From Thermoanaerobaculum sp964488355 (GTDB lineage: Bacteria > Acidobacteriota > Thermoanaerobaculia > Thermoanaerobaculales > Thermoanaerobaculaceae), in NCBI GenBank assembly GCA_964488355.1, contig CAZAUJ010000006.1:62001-126000 (forward strand): a DNA stretch of 64,000 nt, read 5' to 3'. This document shows, piece by piece, positions 1 to 7,881 of this stretch. A program made the position numbers and the translations under genes. Positions within the stretch are counted from its first letter, which is position 1. Each line of letters starts with the position of its first letter. The notes under the pieces were generated by a model. The model searched no databases and was not told where the DNA came from. It worked only from the letters and a program-made list of their open reading frames with translations.

Positions 1-781
1 CCACCGTCCTCACCAGCTTGAAGTCTCTCGCTAGGCCCATACGCAGACCCACGTATACGTCCCGGACCTGCAGGGCAGCTGGTAACCCATGTCCCGAGGC
101 GTCAGCCACGGCCAGGGTAAAGATTTCCGGCGAAAGGGGAATGAAGTCGTAGAAGTCCCCACCCACAACCTCTGCAGGCCGCGAGCCGGCGGCCAAATCG
201 AAGCCGGGATACTCAGGAACCCTTTTTGGCAGGATCGAGCTTTGGATACGGAGGGCGTCCTGGAGGATCTCGTCGAACCTCTCCTGTCGCAGCTTTTGCG
301 TGATCGCCAGGCGCACGATGTTGAGCGAGGCCGCCAGCTCCTCCTCGTTTCCCCGAGTTGGGTCCACGTCAAAGGAGATGAGGTACTCGCCCTCCCCCAG
401 GGCAATGGCGGCAAAGCGCTCGCCGGTTCCCAGGGCCCGCTCCAGGGACGGGTCAGCGCCAGGGGCGTTGCGGTCCATGACCAAAAGCCCTCGCTCGAGA
501 AGCTCTTGAATGGGGCCATAGCTTTGCGGCACCCGAACTCCGGGGGGAGCGGTGGCCGTGCGGCCAAAGGTCTCCACCAGCTCGTAATGGATGCCGTCCA
601 AGCGGTAGATTCTCCCGCCGACCAACCCCAGCTCGTGGCCGAAGTTGCGCAGCATGTGGTCGGCGGCGGTGCGGATGGTGGCCAGGGGGGTGTCGCCCTG
701 CTCGATGGCGGAAAGCGTGCGGGCTACGCGGCGGAAAAGGGATTTGGGCGAAGAGGTAGCAGTCAGCGTGGTTTTGGGCAT
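1..781 (-). CDS. SpoIIE/RsbU-type PP2C serine phosphatase, C-terminus cut by window edge
   Basis: About 260 N-terminal residues are visible; the gene runs off the left edge. Residues ~30-165 look like a GAF-type sensory region. From ~175 the SpoIIE/PP2C catalytic domain begins, with SSILPKRVPEYPGFDLA (181-197), VGGDFYDF (206-213) and ADASGHG (226-232). The Asp/Gly motifs are those that bind the two metal ions in this family. Such phosphatases dephosphorylate anti-sigma-factor antagonists or similar partners in the cytoplasm. The start is the ATG at 779-781. It lies 83 bases downstream of the TPR lipoprotein gene on the same strand and is probably the last visible gene of that operon. A partner anti-sigma factor or STAS protein is not seen in the window. 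Confidence 0.85.
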   Translation of the reverse strand, partial: MPKTTLTATSSPKSLFRRVARTLSAIEQGDTPLATIRTAADHMLRNFGHELGLVGGRIYRLDGIHYELVETFGRTATAPPGVRVPQSYGPIQELLERGLLVMDRNAPGADPSLERALGTGERFAAIALGEGEYLISFDVDPTRGNEEELAASLNIVRLAITQKLRQERFDEILQDALRIQSSILPKRVPEYPGFDLAAGSRPAEVVGGDFYDFIPLSPEIFTLAVADASGHGLPAALQVRDVYVGLRMGLARDFKLVRTV

Positions 782-796
782 AATGGCCGCACTCCT

Positions 797-813
797 GCAC
801 CGTCTAACGGTGC
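797..813. repeat. perfect 7-bp inverted repeat in leader of phosphatase gene
   Basis: GCACCGT and ACGGTGC flank a 3-base loop, 16 bases upstream of the phosphatase ATG. No U-run follows on either strand, so it is not an obvious terminator. It could be an operator or an mRNA stem-loop that tunes expression of the last gene of the operon. Function is unknown. Confidence 0.4.
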
Positions 814-864
814 TCGGCAAGCTTACACCAGCTCGGTGAAAGCTCGGGGGGCGCTGACGCACGC

Positions 865-1980
865 TTATGGTCGGGGGGCCAGTTGCTGCTGGAGCGTGGC
901 GAGGAGCGGGTTCGCAGGGTCAATTCTTTGTGCCCGGGAAAGCCAGCGCGATGCCGCTTTGGTTCGCTTGCTTGCCATTTCGGCCCGTGCCATGGCCAGC
1001 ATGGCCTCGACAAAGCGCGGGTCGGCTCGCAATGCTCGCCGGTAAAGCTTTTTAGCCGTATCCAGATTGCCCGCCGCCAGCTCCACGTCACCGCGGACCA
1101 GAAGCTGGTGAGGGCTAGCCTGGGAGAGCTTGGCTGCCCGCAGTGCCTGCTGCGCTTCCGACTCGCGTCCCAAGGACCGAAAAAGCGCGGCCAGGTTGGT
1201 CAAGACCGTGGGGTTGCCCGGGTCCAGGGTCAAGGCCCGACGGTACGCCTCCAGCGCTCCAGGTACGTCTCCTAACCGCCTCTTCGCCACACCCAAATTA
1301 GCCCAGGCCGGGGCAAAATGGGGTGCTAAGGCGACCGAGTCCTGAAAGAGCCGCGCCGCGATGTCAGGATGAGCCGCTCTGAGCTCGTCTGCCCCGCGGT
1401 TGTTGAGGTAGAGCGCGGTGATCTCCAGGTCGTCGAGGGGTTTCAGGTGCACGGGCTGGCTCTGTCGGCTGCGATCGAAGTCGTAGGTATACAGCGCCCC
1501 CGCCACCTCCAGGACCGCCACTACATGGGTATTGACCACGATCAGATCGCCCTCTCGCTCGCTCCCGATAATGCGCTGCACCCGGGCCGTGGTAACGGGT
1601 ATGCCGAGAGAACGACCCAGGGCGACAAACAGGTTGGTGAAGGAAAGGCAGTTCCCCTCTCGCCGGTGAAACGCCTCGGCAGCGGTAAAGGTCCCTCGGG
1701 TGAAGTAGGTAAAGGGAAAGCGCGACGGATCGAAAAGGGCCTGTTGCAGCCGCTGGAGGCGCACATGCGGATCGCCGGGTCCGGCCCAAGCCTCGGCGGC
1801 GAAGCGCATGGATGTGGTCACCTGCAACGGGTTGGGAACGCGGGCCGGGTCCACGCCCCGCTTGGCCAGCTCCTGTTCCCATTGTTGCTGGGAAAGGAAG
1901 ATGGGGGCAGATGTGGTGGCGCAAGCCGCCGTTAAAAGGAGCAGAAGCCAGAGAGGGCCGCGGAAGAAAGCTCGCCCCAC
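865..1980 (-). CDS. lipoprotein with transglutaminase-like domain and TPR repeats
   Basis: 371 residues. A signal peptide ends in a lipobox (LTAAC, Cys20), so the protein should be lipid-anchored in the envelope. Residues ~85-175 resemble a transglutaminase-like fold with a possible Cys-His-Asp triad: C111 (EGNCLSF), H152 (VNTHVV) and D167 or D169 (YDFD). Residues ~195-360 form about four to five TPR repeats, typically protein-binding. Whether the fold is a protease, a transamidase or inactive cannot be told. It sits 7 bases after the disulfide oxidoreductase gene and is probably co-transcribed with it. TPR-transglutaminase lipoproteins are recurrent in Acidobacteriota and deltaproteobacteria but mostly uncharacterised. 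Confidence 0.8.
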   Translation of the reverse strand: MGRAFFRGPLWLLLLLTAACATTSAPIFLSQQQWEQELAKRGVDPARVPNPLQVTTSMRFAAEAWAGPGDPHVRLQRLQQALFDPSRFPFTYFTRGTFTAAEAFHRREGNCLSFTNLFVALGRSLGIPVTTARVQRIIGSEREGDLIVVNTHVVAVLEVAGALYTYDFDRSRQSQPVHLKPLDDLEITALYLNNRGADELRAAHPDIAARLFQDSVALAPHFAPAWANLGVAKRRLGDVPGALEAYRRALTLDPGNPTVLTNLAALFRSLGRESEAQQALRAAKLSQASPHQLLVRGDVELAAGNLDTAKKLYRRALRADPRFVEAMLAMARAEMASKRTKAASRWLSRAQRIDPANPLLATLQQQLAPRP

Positions 1981-1987
1981 CCCCCCA

Positions 1988-2653
1988 TCATGCCACGGGA
2001 TGGGTGGGACCGACGAGCCGCTGCAGCTCGCTCACCAGGTGCCTTTCGGGTACCAGGCCCTCGATGGAGCCGGCTCCACGGTTGATCACCGTCCGCGGCA
2101 CGCCCCGCACCTGGTAGCGGATCGCCAAATGGGGGAACTCGGTTGCTTCCACCATAGCCGCCTTGACCCTGGGCGAAGCGGCGGCCAGACGGAAGGCGTT
2201 CACCACCATGCCAGGGCAATAGGGACAGGTGGGTGTCACATACACCTCCAGCTCCAGGTCCCGGTCCAAGGTGGCCAGCCATTCCTGGGTGGCTGCGGCG
2301 AGACCGGGGTCGGCACCTGCGCCCAACTTCAAGCCTTCCAGCAGACTGGCGAACTCGTAACCCGCGGGGATGCCGTAAAAGCGGAGACCCAGGTCACCCC
2401 CGGGACCCACCGGCACCATCGCCGGTACCTGCTCCACCCCGAACCGAGCTACCGCCTCTCGGTCGAGAAGGAAATCATGCTCGATGACCCGCACCTTGGT
2501 CGAAAGCGCCTCCAGTTCCCTCAGCAGCTGCCCGGTTTCCCGGCAGAACTGGCACTCCAGTTCCTGGGTGAAAAAGTGAACCTCCACCGGGTTGGGCAGG
2601 CCGGCGAGGAGCTCTGCCACCTTGCGCGCATCTTTTTCCGTAAGCAATGCCAT
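1988..2653 (-). CDS. protein disulfide oxidoreductase, two thioredoxin folds (PDO)
   Basis: 221 residues with two tandem thioredoxin/glutaredoxin-like domains. The first carries CQFC (C34-C37), the second CPYC (C143-C146). The cis-proline loops QVPA and GVPR are both present. This matches the PDO family first known from Pyrococcus and other thermophiles, which makes, reduces or isomerises cytoplasmic disulfides. There is no signal peptide, so it should be cytoplasmic. It is encoded 4 bases after the DUF1858 gene, itself a CxxC protein, which suggests a shared redox role. Presence of this family supports a thermophilic host. Its electron donor is probably a thioredoxin reductase encoded elsewhere. 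Confidence 0.9.
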   Translation of the reverse strand: MALLTEKDARKVAELLAGLPNPVEVHFFTQELECQFCRETGQLLRELEALSTKVRVIEHDFLLDREAVARFGVEQVPAMVPVGPGGDLGLRFYGIPAGYEFASLLEGLKLGAGADPGLAAATQEWLATLDRDLELEVYVTPTCPYCPGMVVNAFRLAAASPRVKAAMVEATEFPHLAIRYQVRGVPRTVINRGAGSIEGLVPERHLVSELQRLVGPTHPVA

Positions 2654-2657
2654 GTCT

Positions 2658-2864
2658 CTATCCCTCCTTGCTTGCTTCCGCCAACGCCTGCAGCACCGGC
2701 GTCAGGTCGGTAATCCCTTTTTCTTGAGCCACCTCTGCCAGGGTGCCCCACACCGGCTCGCCGCATTGGATGCAAACGATGCCAAAGCGGCGCAGCACGC
2801 TAGCAGCCTGGGGTAGCTCGGCCACGAGCTCTTCGATGGTGATTGTCGGGTCGATGGCTCTCAT
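2658..2864 (-). CDS. small DUF1858 (ScdA N-terminal-like) CxxC protein
   Basis: 68 residues starting at the ATG at 2862-2864. It matches the DUF1858 pattern: an N-terminal TITIEELVAELPQAASVL helix region, a hydrophobic turn, then CIQC (C31-C34) followed by GTLAEVAQEKGI. DUF1858 domains are found alone or fused to ScdA/hybrid-cluster and redox proteins. Their exact chemistry is unsettled, but the CxxC pair suggests thiol or metal binding. It is the first gene of the minus-strand operon and lies only 26 bases from the -10 box of a near-consensus promoter, so it should be well expressed. It is followed at 4 bases by the disulfide oxidoreductase. Confidence 0.8.
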   Translation of the reverse strand: MRAIDPTITIEELVAELPQAASVLRRFGIVCIQCGEPVWGTLAEVAQEKGITDLTPVLQALAEASKEG

Positions 2865-2889
2865 ACGTATCACTCCATCACCATCAAGT

Positions 2890-2918
2890 AATATACCGCC
2901 GCATGTGAAAGCTGTCAA
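2890..2918 (-). promoter_or_regulatory. near-consensus sigma-70 promoter for DUF1858-PDO operon
   Basis: On the minus strand TTGACA (2918-2913) is followed after exactly 17 bases by TATATT (2895-2890). The predicted transcription start is near 2883, about 19 bases before the DUF1858 ATG. A perfect -35, a five-of-six -10 and ideal spacing make this one of the best promoters in the window. Confidence 0.75.
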
Positions 2919-2979
2919 CTCCTTGTGACCTTGCCAGCGCCGGTAAAAGGGGGCATTATCCCCCGCGGGAGGTAGAAAA

Positions 2980-3759
2980 ATGGCGGAGCTGGTGCTGGTG
3001 GAAGACCATGGCAAGGTACGGTGGATGGTAATCAACCGGCCGGAAAAGCTGAACGCGCTGAACAAAGAGGTCTTGCGGCAGCTTACCGAGGCCGTCACCA
3101 CCGCCCTCGCCGAGGAAAAGGTAGCAGCACTGGTGATAACCGGTGCGGGGGCAAAGGCCTTTGTGGCGGGTGCCGATATCAGCGAGTTCCAAGGTCTCAC
3201 CCCGGCTGAGGCGCAGGCTTTGGCTGCCCGGGGCCAGAGGCTTTTTGATTTGCTGGAAGCCTCCTCGAAACCGGTGATCGCTGCGGTTAACGGCTTCGCT
3301 TTGGGTGGAGGCATGGAGCTGGCCATGGCCTGCCATCTGCGGGTGGCTGCTGAGACCGCCAAATTCGGCCAGCCTGAAGTGAAGCTGGGCCTGATCCCAG
3401 GCTATGGGGGCACCCAGCGCCTGCCTCGACTGGTGGGCAAGGGAAGGGCCCTCGAGCTCCTGTTGACCGGCAAAATGATTGATGCGCACACGGCTCTGAA
3501 CTGGGGCCTGGTCAACCAAGTGGTCCCCGCGGACCAGCTGGCAGAGGCGGTGACCAAGCTGGCGGAGGAGGTGTTGGCGGTGGCTCCTACAGCTGTGCGC
3601 TGGTGCCTCGAGGCGGTTAATCGGGGACTGGAGGTGCCGCTTCCCGCCGCTCTTTCTTTGGAAGCAACTCTTTTTGGGCTTTGCGCCAGCACAGAAGATT
3701 TCCGCGAGGGCGTAGAGGCTTTTCTCTCCAAGCGACCGGCTAGTTTCCCCGGCCGGTAA
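2980..3759 (+). CDS. enoyl-CoA hydratase/isomerase (crotonase family)
   Basis: 259 residues, the usual crotonase length. It hydrates trans-2-enoyl-CoA to 3-hydroxyacyl-CoA in fatty acid or butyryl-CoA metabolism in the cytoplasm. Visible signatures are AFVAGADISEF (oxyanion-hole strand), NGFALGGGMELA and FGQPEVKLGLIPGYGGTQRL, which includes the catalytic Glu region. The ATG has a strong ribosome site (GGGAGG, 2967-2972). It starts divergently from the DUF1858 operon and is followed 10 bases later by the acyl-transferase-like gene, so the two are likely co-transcribed. Substrate chain length (crotonyl-CoA versus longer) cannot be read from sequence. Confidence 0.9.
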   Translation: MAELVLVEDHGKVRWMVINRPEKLNALNKEVLRQLTEAVTTALAEEKVAALVITGAGAKAFVAGADISEFQGLTPAEAQALAARGQRLFDLLEASSKPVIAAVNGFALGGGMELAMACHLRVAAETAKFGQPEVKLGLIPGYGGTQRLPRLVGKGRALELLLTGKMIDAHTALNWGLVNQVVPADQLAEAVTKLAEEVLAVAPTAVRWCLEAVNRGLEVPLPAALSLEATLFGLCASTEDFREGVEAFLSKRPASFPGR

Positions 3760-3769
3760 GCGAAAGCCG

Positions 3770-4987
3770 ATGGTGGAAGAGGCCTCTCTGGTTCACCGTT
3801 GGGACCCGCCTCTGCCGCTGGGGAGGGTGGAGCTGGACGATGAAACCCTTCGGGACGGTTTGCAAAGCCCCACGTGGCGGGAGCCCGAGCTGGAGGGCAA
3901 GAAGCGCTACCTTCACCTCCTTGCTGGCCTAGGGGTGGCGGCCGTTGATTTGGGCATGCCGGCAGCTGGAGCGCGCATGGCGGAGGAGGTGGAGCAGCTC
4001 TTGGCCGAAATTGGCAGCGCTCGCCTGCCTTTGGCGGCCAACTGCGCGGTGCGTGCCAAAGAGGCGGATGTGACCACCTGTGCCAACATCAGCCAGCGCG
4101 TCGGCTTAGGGCTGGAGCTCATGCTGTTTTTGCCCTTTTCCCGTCTGCGGAGGGCGGTGGAAGGTTGGCAGGTGGATGAGCTCCTGCGAAAGCTGGCAAG
4201 GGTGGTGAGCTGGGCGCGGAGCCAGGGGCTTTCCGTCACCTTCGTGGCCGAGGACGCCTCCCGCACCAGCCCAGAGGATTTGCAGCAGGCCCTGCTCACC
4301 GCCGCCCGGGCGGGCGCCGGTCGGGTGTGCCTGGCCGATACAACCGGCGTGCTCTCACCCTGGGGAGCGGAGCAGCTGGGCCGCTTTTCCCGGACCGTGC
4401 TGGACGAGCACGGCTTTACCTCGGTGGGGTTAGACTGGCATGGCCATAACGATCGGGGTTTGGCGGTGGCCTGCGCGTTGGCGGCGGCTAGAGGCGGGGC
4501 CGATCGCCTCCATGCCACGCTCCTTGGGGTGGGCGAGCGGGCCGGAAACCCGCCCTTGGAGCAGATGCTCGTCAATCTTGCACTGCTTGGAGCGCACGCG
4601 CACCCGGTCAATCAGCTGGTGCCCCGCTTGCGGGAGGCGGCAAGGGTGCTGGGCTTGCCAGTGCCGGCGCAAGTACCAATTTTGGGGGAAGCGGTGTTCT
4701 GCACAGCCACGGGCGTGCACGCGGCGGCCATTTTCAAAGCCCAGGCCCAAGGTCGCCACGATTGGGAAGAGCTGGTCTACAACCCCTTTCCTCCCAGCTT
4801 TGTCGGTGCGCAGCAGACCGTGCGCATCGGGCCTTACTCAGGCGCTGCGAGTGTACGCTTCTGGTTGCGAGAGCACGGTCTCCCGGAGAACGCCAGGCTC
4901 GTTCAAGCCGTTTTGGAGATGGCCAAGGCTTCTCGGCACGTGCTCGACGACGAAGACATCTTGGCGACGATAGGTCGGCTTTCTTAA
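3770..4987 (+). CDS. HMGL-like acyltransferase (isopropylmalate/homocitrate/Re-citrate synthase family)
   Basis: 405 residues. DETLRDGLQ (~24-32), the metal-binding DWHGHNDRGL and GVGERAGNPPLE place it in the 2-isopropylmalate/homocitrate synthase family, which condenses acetyl-CoA with a 2-oxo acid. It is too short for the full LeuA regulatory domain, so leucine feedback is unlikely. Position upstream of sucCD makes a citrate-forming (Re-citrate synthase) role attractive, but homocitrate or citramalate synthesis are equally possible by sequence. It may also work with the neighbouring enoyl-CoA hydratase in a CoA pathway. Family assignment is secure; substrate is not. Confidence 0.8.
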   Translation: MVEEASLVHRWDPPLPLGRVELDDETLRDGLQSPTWREPELEGKKRYLHLLAGLGVAAVDLGMPAAGARMAEEVEQLLAEIGSARLPLAANCAVRAKEADVTTCANISQRVGLGLELMLFLPFSRLRRAVEGWQVDELLRKLARVVSWARSQGLSVTFVAEDASRTSPEDLQQALLTAARAGAGRVCLADTTGVLSPWGAEQLGRFSRTVLDEHGFTSVGLDWHGHNDRGLAVACALAAARGGADRLHATLLGVGERAGNPPLEQMLVNLALLGAHAHPVNQLVPRLREAARVLGLPVPAQVPILGEAVFCTATGVHAAAIFKAQAQGRHDWEELVYNPFPPSFVGAQQTVRIGPYSGAASVRFWLREHGLPENARLVQAVLEMAKASRHVLDDEDILATIGRLS

Positions 4988-5064
4988 ACCTGGCCTTTGC
5001 ATCGCAAGAAGGCAAACCACGCGTGCCGCTGGGCCGAAGGGGGCCAGGACGTTTGGGGAGCTGC

Positions 5065-5093
5065 TTGCGCGTGCAGGTGATTTTGTGCACAAT
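5065..5093 (+). promoter_or_regulatory. weak sigma-70-like promoter before sucCD
   Basis: TTGCGC (5065-5070) and CACAAT (5088-5093) are spaced by 17 bases. The start of transcription would be near 5100, giving a leader of about 35 bases for sucC. The -35 is poor, so this is a tentative call. Confidence 0.35.
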
Positions 5094-5100
5094 CTCTGCC

Positions 5101-5117
5101 GCCGGGTTTGACCCGGC
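5101..5117 (+). promoter_or_regulatory. GC-rich hairpin in sucC leader
   Basis: GCCGGG and CCCGGC flank the loop TTTGA, and TCTTTGTG follows directly. It could weakly terminate transcription from the upstream synthase gene, or act as a leader hairpin just before the sucC ribosome site (GGAGGGG, 5127-5133). The U-run is imperfect. Confidence 0.4.
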
Positions 5118-5135
5118 TCTTTGTGCGGAGGGGCA

Positions 5136-6293
5136 ATGAAAGTCCACGAGTACCAGGCGAAGGAGGTGTTGGCGCGTTTCGGCGTGGCGGTGCCGCGCGG
5201 AAAGGTGATCGAACGCGCCGAGGATGCTTATGCGGTAGCGCAAGAGCTGGGCGGGCGTGCGGTTATCAAAGCGCAGGTGCACGCCGGTGGGCGCGGTAAG
5301 GCAGGCGGTGTGAAGCTCGCGGCCAGCCCGGACGAGGCCGTTCAGGTGGCGAAGCAGATTCTCGGCATGCGGCTGGTTTCCCCACAAACGGGTCCCGAGG
5401 GCAAGCTCGTGCGCAAGGTGCTGGTGGAAGAGGCGCTGCCCATTGCCCGAGAGCTCTACCTGGGTGTGGTTCTGGATCGCGGTCGCGGCTTGCCGGTGAT
5501 GATGGCCTCCAGCTTTGGGGGTATGGAAATCGAGGAGGTGGCGAGGGTGCATCCGGAGGCCATCCTCAAAGAGCATTTCGACCCGGTTCTGGGTTTGCGG
5601 CCATTCCAAGCGCGAAAGCTGGGGTTCGCTCTGGGCTTGTCGGGGAACACCTTTAAGGACTTTTTCAGTTTCGCTCAGGCATTGGCTTGTGCCTACAACC
5701 AGACCGATGCCTCCCTGGCCGAGATCAACCCCTTGCTGGTTACCGAGGACGGTCGCGTGCTGGCCTTGGACGCCAAGATGAACTTCGATGACAACGCCTT
5801 GGCACGGCACCCGGAAATCGCCGCCATGCGGGACGTGAGCGAGGAGGACCCCTTTGAAGTGGAGGCTTCTCGCTACGATTTGAACTACATCAAGCTGGAC
5901 GGCAGGATCGGCTGCATGGTCAACGGGGCCGGTTTGGCCATGGCCACCATGGACATCATCAAGCACTACGGTGGCAGCCCGGCCAACTTCCTGGACGTGG
6001 GTGGGGGCGCGAGCCAGGAGCGAGTGGAAAACGCCTTCCGCATTCTGCTTTCCGATCCCAACGTGAAGGCGGTGCTGATCAACATCTTTGGCGGGATTGT
6101 GCGCTGCGACATGATTGCCGCTGGGGTGGTGGCGGCGGCGCGCAACCTGGAGGTGCGTTTGCCAATTGTGGTGCGGTTGGAAGGCACCAATGTGGAGGAA
6201 GGCCGGCGGATCCTGGCTGCTTCCGGCTTGCCGCTGCATCCCGCCGCCACTATGGCGGAGGCGGCCAAGAAGGTAGTGGAGCTGGCAGGGTAA
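5136..6293 (+). CDS. sucC: succinyl-CoA synthetase beta subunit (ADP/GDP-forming)
   Basis: 385 residues. With SucD it interconverts succinyl-CoA, nucleoside diphosphate and phosphate with succinate, CoA and NTP in the TCA cycle. MKVHEYQAKEVLARFGV is the classic SucC N-terminus, followed by an ATP-grasp domain (HAGGRGKAGGVK, ~46-57) and a C-terminal CoA-ligase domain (VNGAGLAMATMD, NIFGGIVRCD). The ATG at 5136 is chosen because the family starts there and GGAGGGG precedes it; an upstream TTG at 5121 is less likely. sucD follows after 10 bases, ndk after that. Confidence 0.97.
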   Translation: MKVHEYQAKEVLARFGVAVPRGKVIERAEDAYAVAQELGGRAVIKAQVHAGGRGKAGGVKLAASPDEAVQVAKQILGMRLVSPQTGPEGKLVRKVLVEEALPIARELYLGVVLDRGRGLPVMMASSFGGMEIEEVARVHPEAILKEHFDPVLGLRPFQARKLGFALGLSGNTFKDFFSFAQALACAYNQTDASLAEINPLLVTEDGRVLALDAKMNFDDNALARHPEIAAMRDVSEEDPFEVEASRYDLNYIKLDGRIGCMVNGAGLAMATMDIIKHYGGSPANFLDVGGGASQERVENAFRILLSDPNVKAVLINIFGGIVRCDMIAAGVVAAARNLEVRLPIVVRLEGTNVEEGRRILAASGLPLHPAATMAEAAKKVVELAG

Positions 6294-6303
6294 GGAGGGG
6301 GCG

Positions 6304-7179
6304 ATGGCCATTTGGGTTGATCAAAACACCAAGGTGGTGGTGCAGGGGCTCACGGGCAAGGAGGGGCAGTTCCATGCTGCCCGCTGCCGCGAGTACGGGA
6401 CGCAGATAGTAGCCGGGGTCACCCCGGGCAAAGGCGGGCAGGAGGTAGACGGGGTGCCGGTTTTCAACACCGTGGCCGAGGCGAAGAAGGCCACCGGCGC
6501 CAACGCTTCCCTCATTTTTGTCCCGCCCCTTTTGGCCGCCGATGCCATCCTCGAAGCAGCGGATGCGGGCATCGAGCTCATCGTCTGCATCACCGAGGGC
6601 ATTCCGGCGAAGGACGAAGTGTTGCTGCGCCAAGCCCTTAAGGGCAGCTCGGTTCGCCTGATCGGGCCCAACTGCCCGGGCATTATCTCACCGGGAAAAG
6701 CGAAGCTGGGTATCATGCCGGCCCATATCCACCGACCTGGCAGCATCGGCGTGGTGTCCCGTTCGGGCACCCTCACCTACGAGGCGGTGGATCAGCTGAC
6801 CAAGCTGGGTTTGGGTCAGTCCACCTGCGTGGGCATTGGCGGTGACCCAGTGCCCGGCACCAGCTTCGTGGACGTGCTGGCTGCCTTCCAGGAGGATAAG
6901 GAAACGGAAGCGGTGGTGCTGATTGGGGAAATTGGCGGCACGGCGGAAGAAGAAGCAGCCGAGTTCGTCCAGCAGGGCTTTAACAAGCCGGTGGTGGCTT
7001 TCATCGCCGGTCAAACGGCACCGCCTGGGAGGCGCATGGGGCACGCGGGCGCAATCATTGCCGGTGGCAAGGGCACCGCCAAGGAAAAAATGGCCGCGTT
7101 GGCGGCGGCCGGCATTCACGTGGTTGCCAACCCGGCGGAAATTGGTATCACCATGGCGAGGGTGCTGGGTCGAGGATAA
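6304..7179 (+). CDS. sucD: succinyl-CoA synthetase alpha subunit
   Basis: 291 residues, normal length. An N-terminal CoA-binding Rossmann domain (LTGKEGQFHAARCREYGT) is followed by the ligase domain. The active-site histidine that is phosphorylated during catalysis lies in GRRMGHAGAIIAGG. GIGGDPVPGTSF matches the phosphate-binding power-helix region of the family. It partners SucC, encoded 10 bases upstream. Ribosome site GGAGGGGG lies in the 10-base gap. Together with the adjacent ndk, nucleotide formed by the synthetase could be passed on to other NDPs. Confidence 0.97.
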   Translation: MAIWVDQNTKVVVQGLTGKEGQFHAARCREYGTQIVAGVTPGKGGQEVDGVPVFNTVAEAKKATGANASLIFVPPLLAADAILEAADAGIELIVCITEGIPAKDEVLLRQALKGSSVRLIGPNCPGIISPGKAKLGIMPAHIHRPGSIGVVSRSGTLTYEAVDQLTKLGLGQSTCVGIGGDPVPGTSFVDVLAAFQEDKETEAVVLIGEIGGTAEEEAAEFVQQGFNKPVVAFIAGQTAPPGRRMGHAGAIIAGGKGTAKEKMAALAAAGIHVVANPAEIGITMARVLGRG

Positions 7180-7188
7180 GGGGGGAGC

Positions 7189-7605
7189 ATGGTCGAGCGC
7201 ACGCTGACGATCGTCAAACCCGATGCGGTGGCTTCCGGACACGTGGGCGAGATCATTGCCCGGCTCGAGCGCGAAGGCTTCCGCATTTTGGGCGTCAAGC
7301 GCCTGCTGTTGTCGGTAGAGCAAGCGAGGAAGTTTTACGAGGTGCATCGCGAAAGGCCGTTTTATGGCTCACTGGTGGCGTTCATGACTTCTGGTCCGGT
7401 GTGGGTCATGGCCCTGGAGAGGGAAAACGCCGTGGCCCATTTGCGCGAAGTTATGGGGGCCACCGACCCGGCCAAGGCCGCGCCGGGTACCGTCCGTGCC
7501 CTTTACGGCTCGTCCATCGAACGCAACGCCATCCATGGCTCAGACTCACCGGAAAACGCGCGCACGGAGTTGGCCTTCTTTTTTGCCACCTGTGAGCTGA
7601 CCTGA
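7189..7605 (+). CDS. ndk: nucleoside diphosphate kinase
   Basis: 138 residues, typical for bacterial Ndk. It moves the gamma-phosphate between NTPs and NDPs through a phosphohistidine. MVERTLTIVKPDAV is the standard N-terminus, and the catalytic His116 sits in NAIHGSDS. It lies 9 bases downstream of sucD with its own GGGGGAG ribosome site and looks like the last gene of a suc-ndk operon. No clear intrinsic terminator was found in the 276 bases that follow. Confidence 0.97.
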   Translation: MVERTLTIVKPDAVASGHVGEIIARLEREGFRILGVKRLLLSVEQARKFYEVHRERPFYGSLVAFMTSGPVWVMALERENAVAHLREVMGATDPAKAAPGTVRALYGSSIERNAIHGSDSPENARTELAFFFATCELT

Positions 7606-7881
7606 GCGCCAGCAGGGGCGAACTGGCACCGGCTGGACTAACCTAGGCCCAGGACAGAGGCCTCGCTGCCTGTTCACGGCTGTCTCGCGAGTCTGGCCTT
7701 TTTGTTGCTCTCGTGGCAACCGGCCCCGCCGGCCCCGAGCCCTTCCCGCGATACCAACCGACTGGGCGAGCAGCCGGGCGAGCCGTTTTCTCTCCACCTG
7801 GCAGAGGCTTAGGTGGCGAAGCCTTGAGGACACTAAACGGAGCGTTGCATGGCGTCCGTAGATTTGGCCGGGAGGACGACC
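7606..7881. other. 276-base gap between ndk and the secreted protein gene
   Basis: No convincing gene, tRNA or strong hairpin was found. A T-rich stretch (CTTTTTGTTG near 7698-7707) lacks a good stem in front of it. Short open frames here have neither ribosome sites nor recognisable products. It presumably holds the promoter of the downstream secreted-protein gene, but no clear -35/-10 pair was identified. Confidence 0.4.

Noticed and set aside
89..1045. Long open frame on the plus strand over the phosphatase and TPR genes
   Set aside because: The minus-strand reading shows clear PP2C, lipobox and TPR motifs. The plus-strand product has no recognisable motif.
4734..6311. 525-codon open frame opposite sucC
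   Set aside because: sucC on the plus strand has complete family signatures; the opposite frame is an artefact of GC-rich codon bias.
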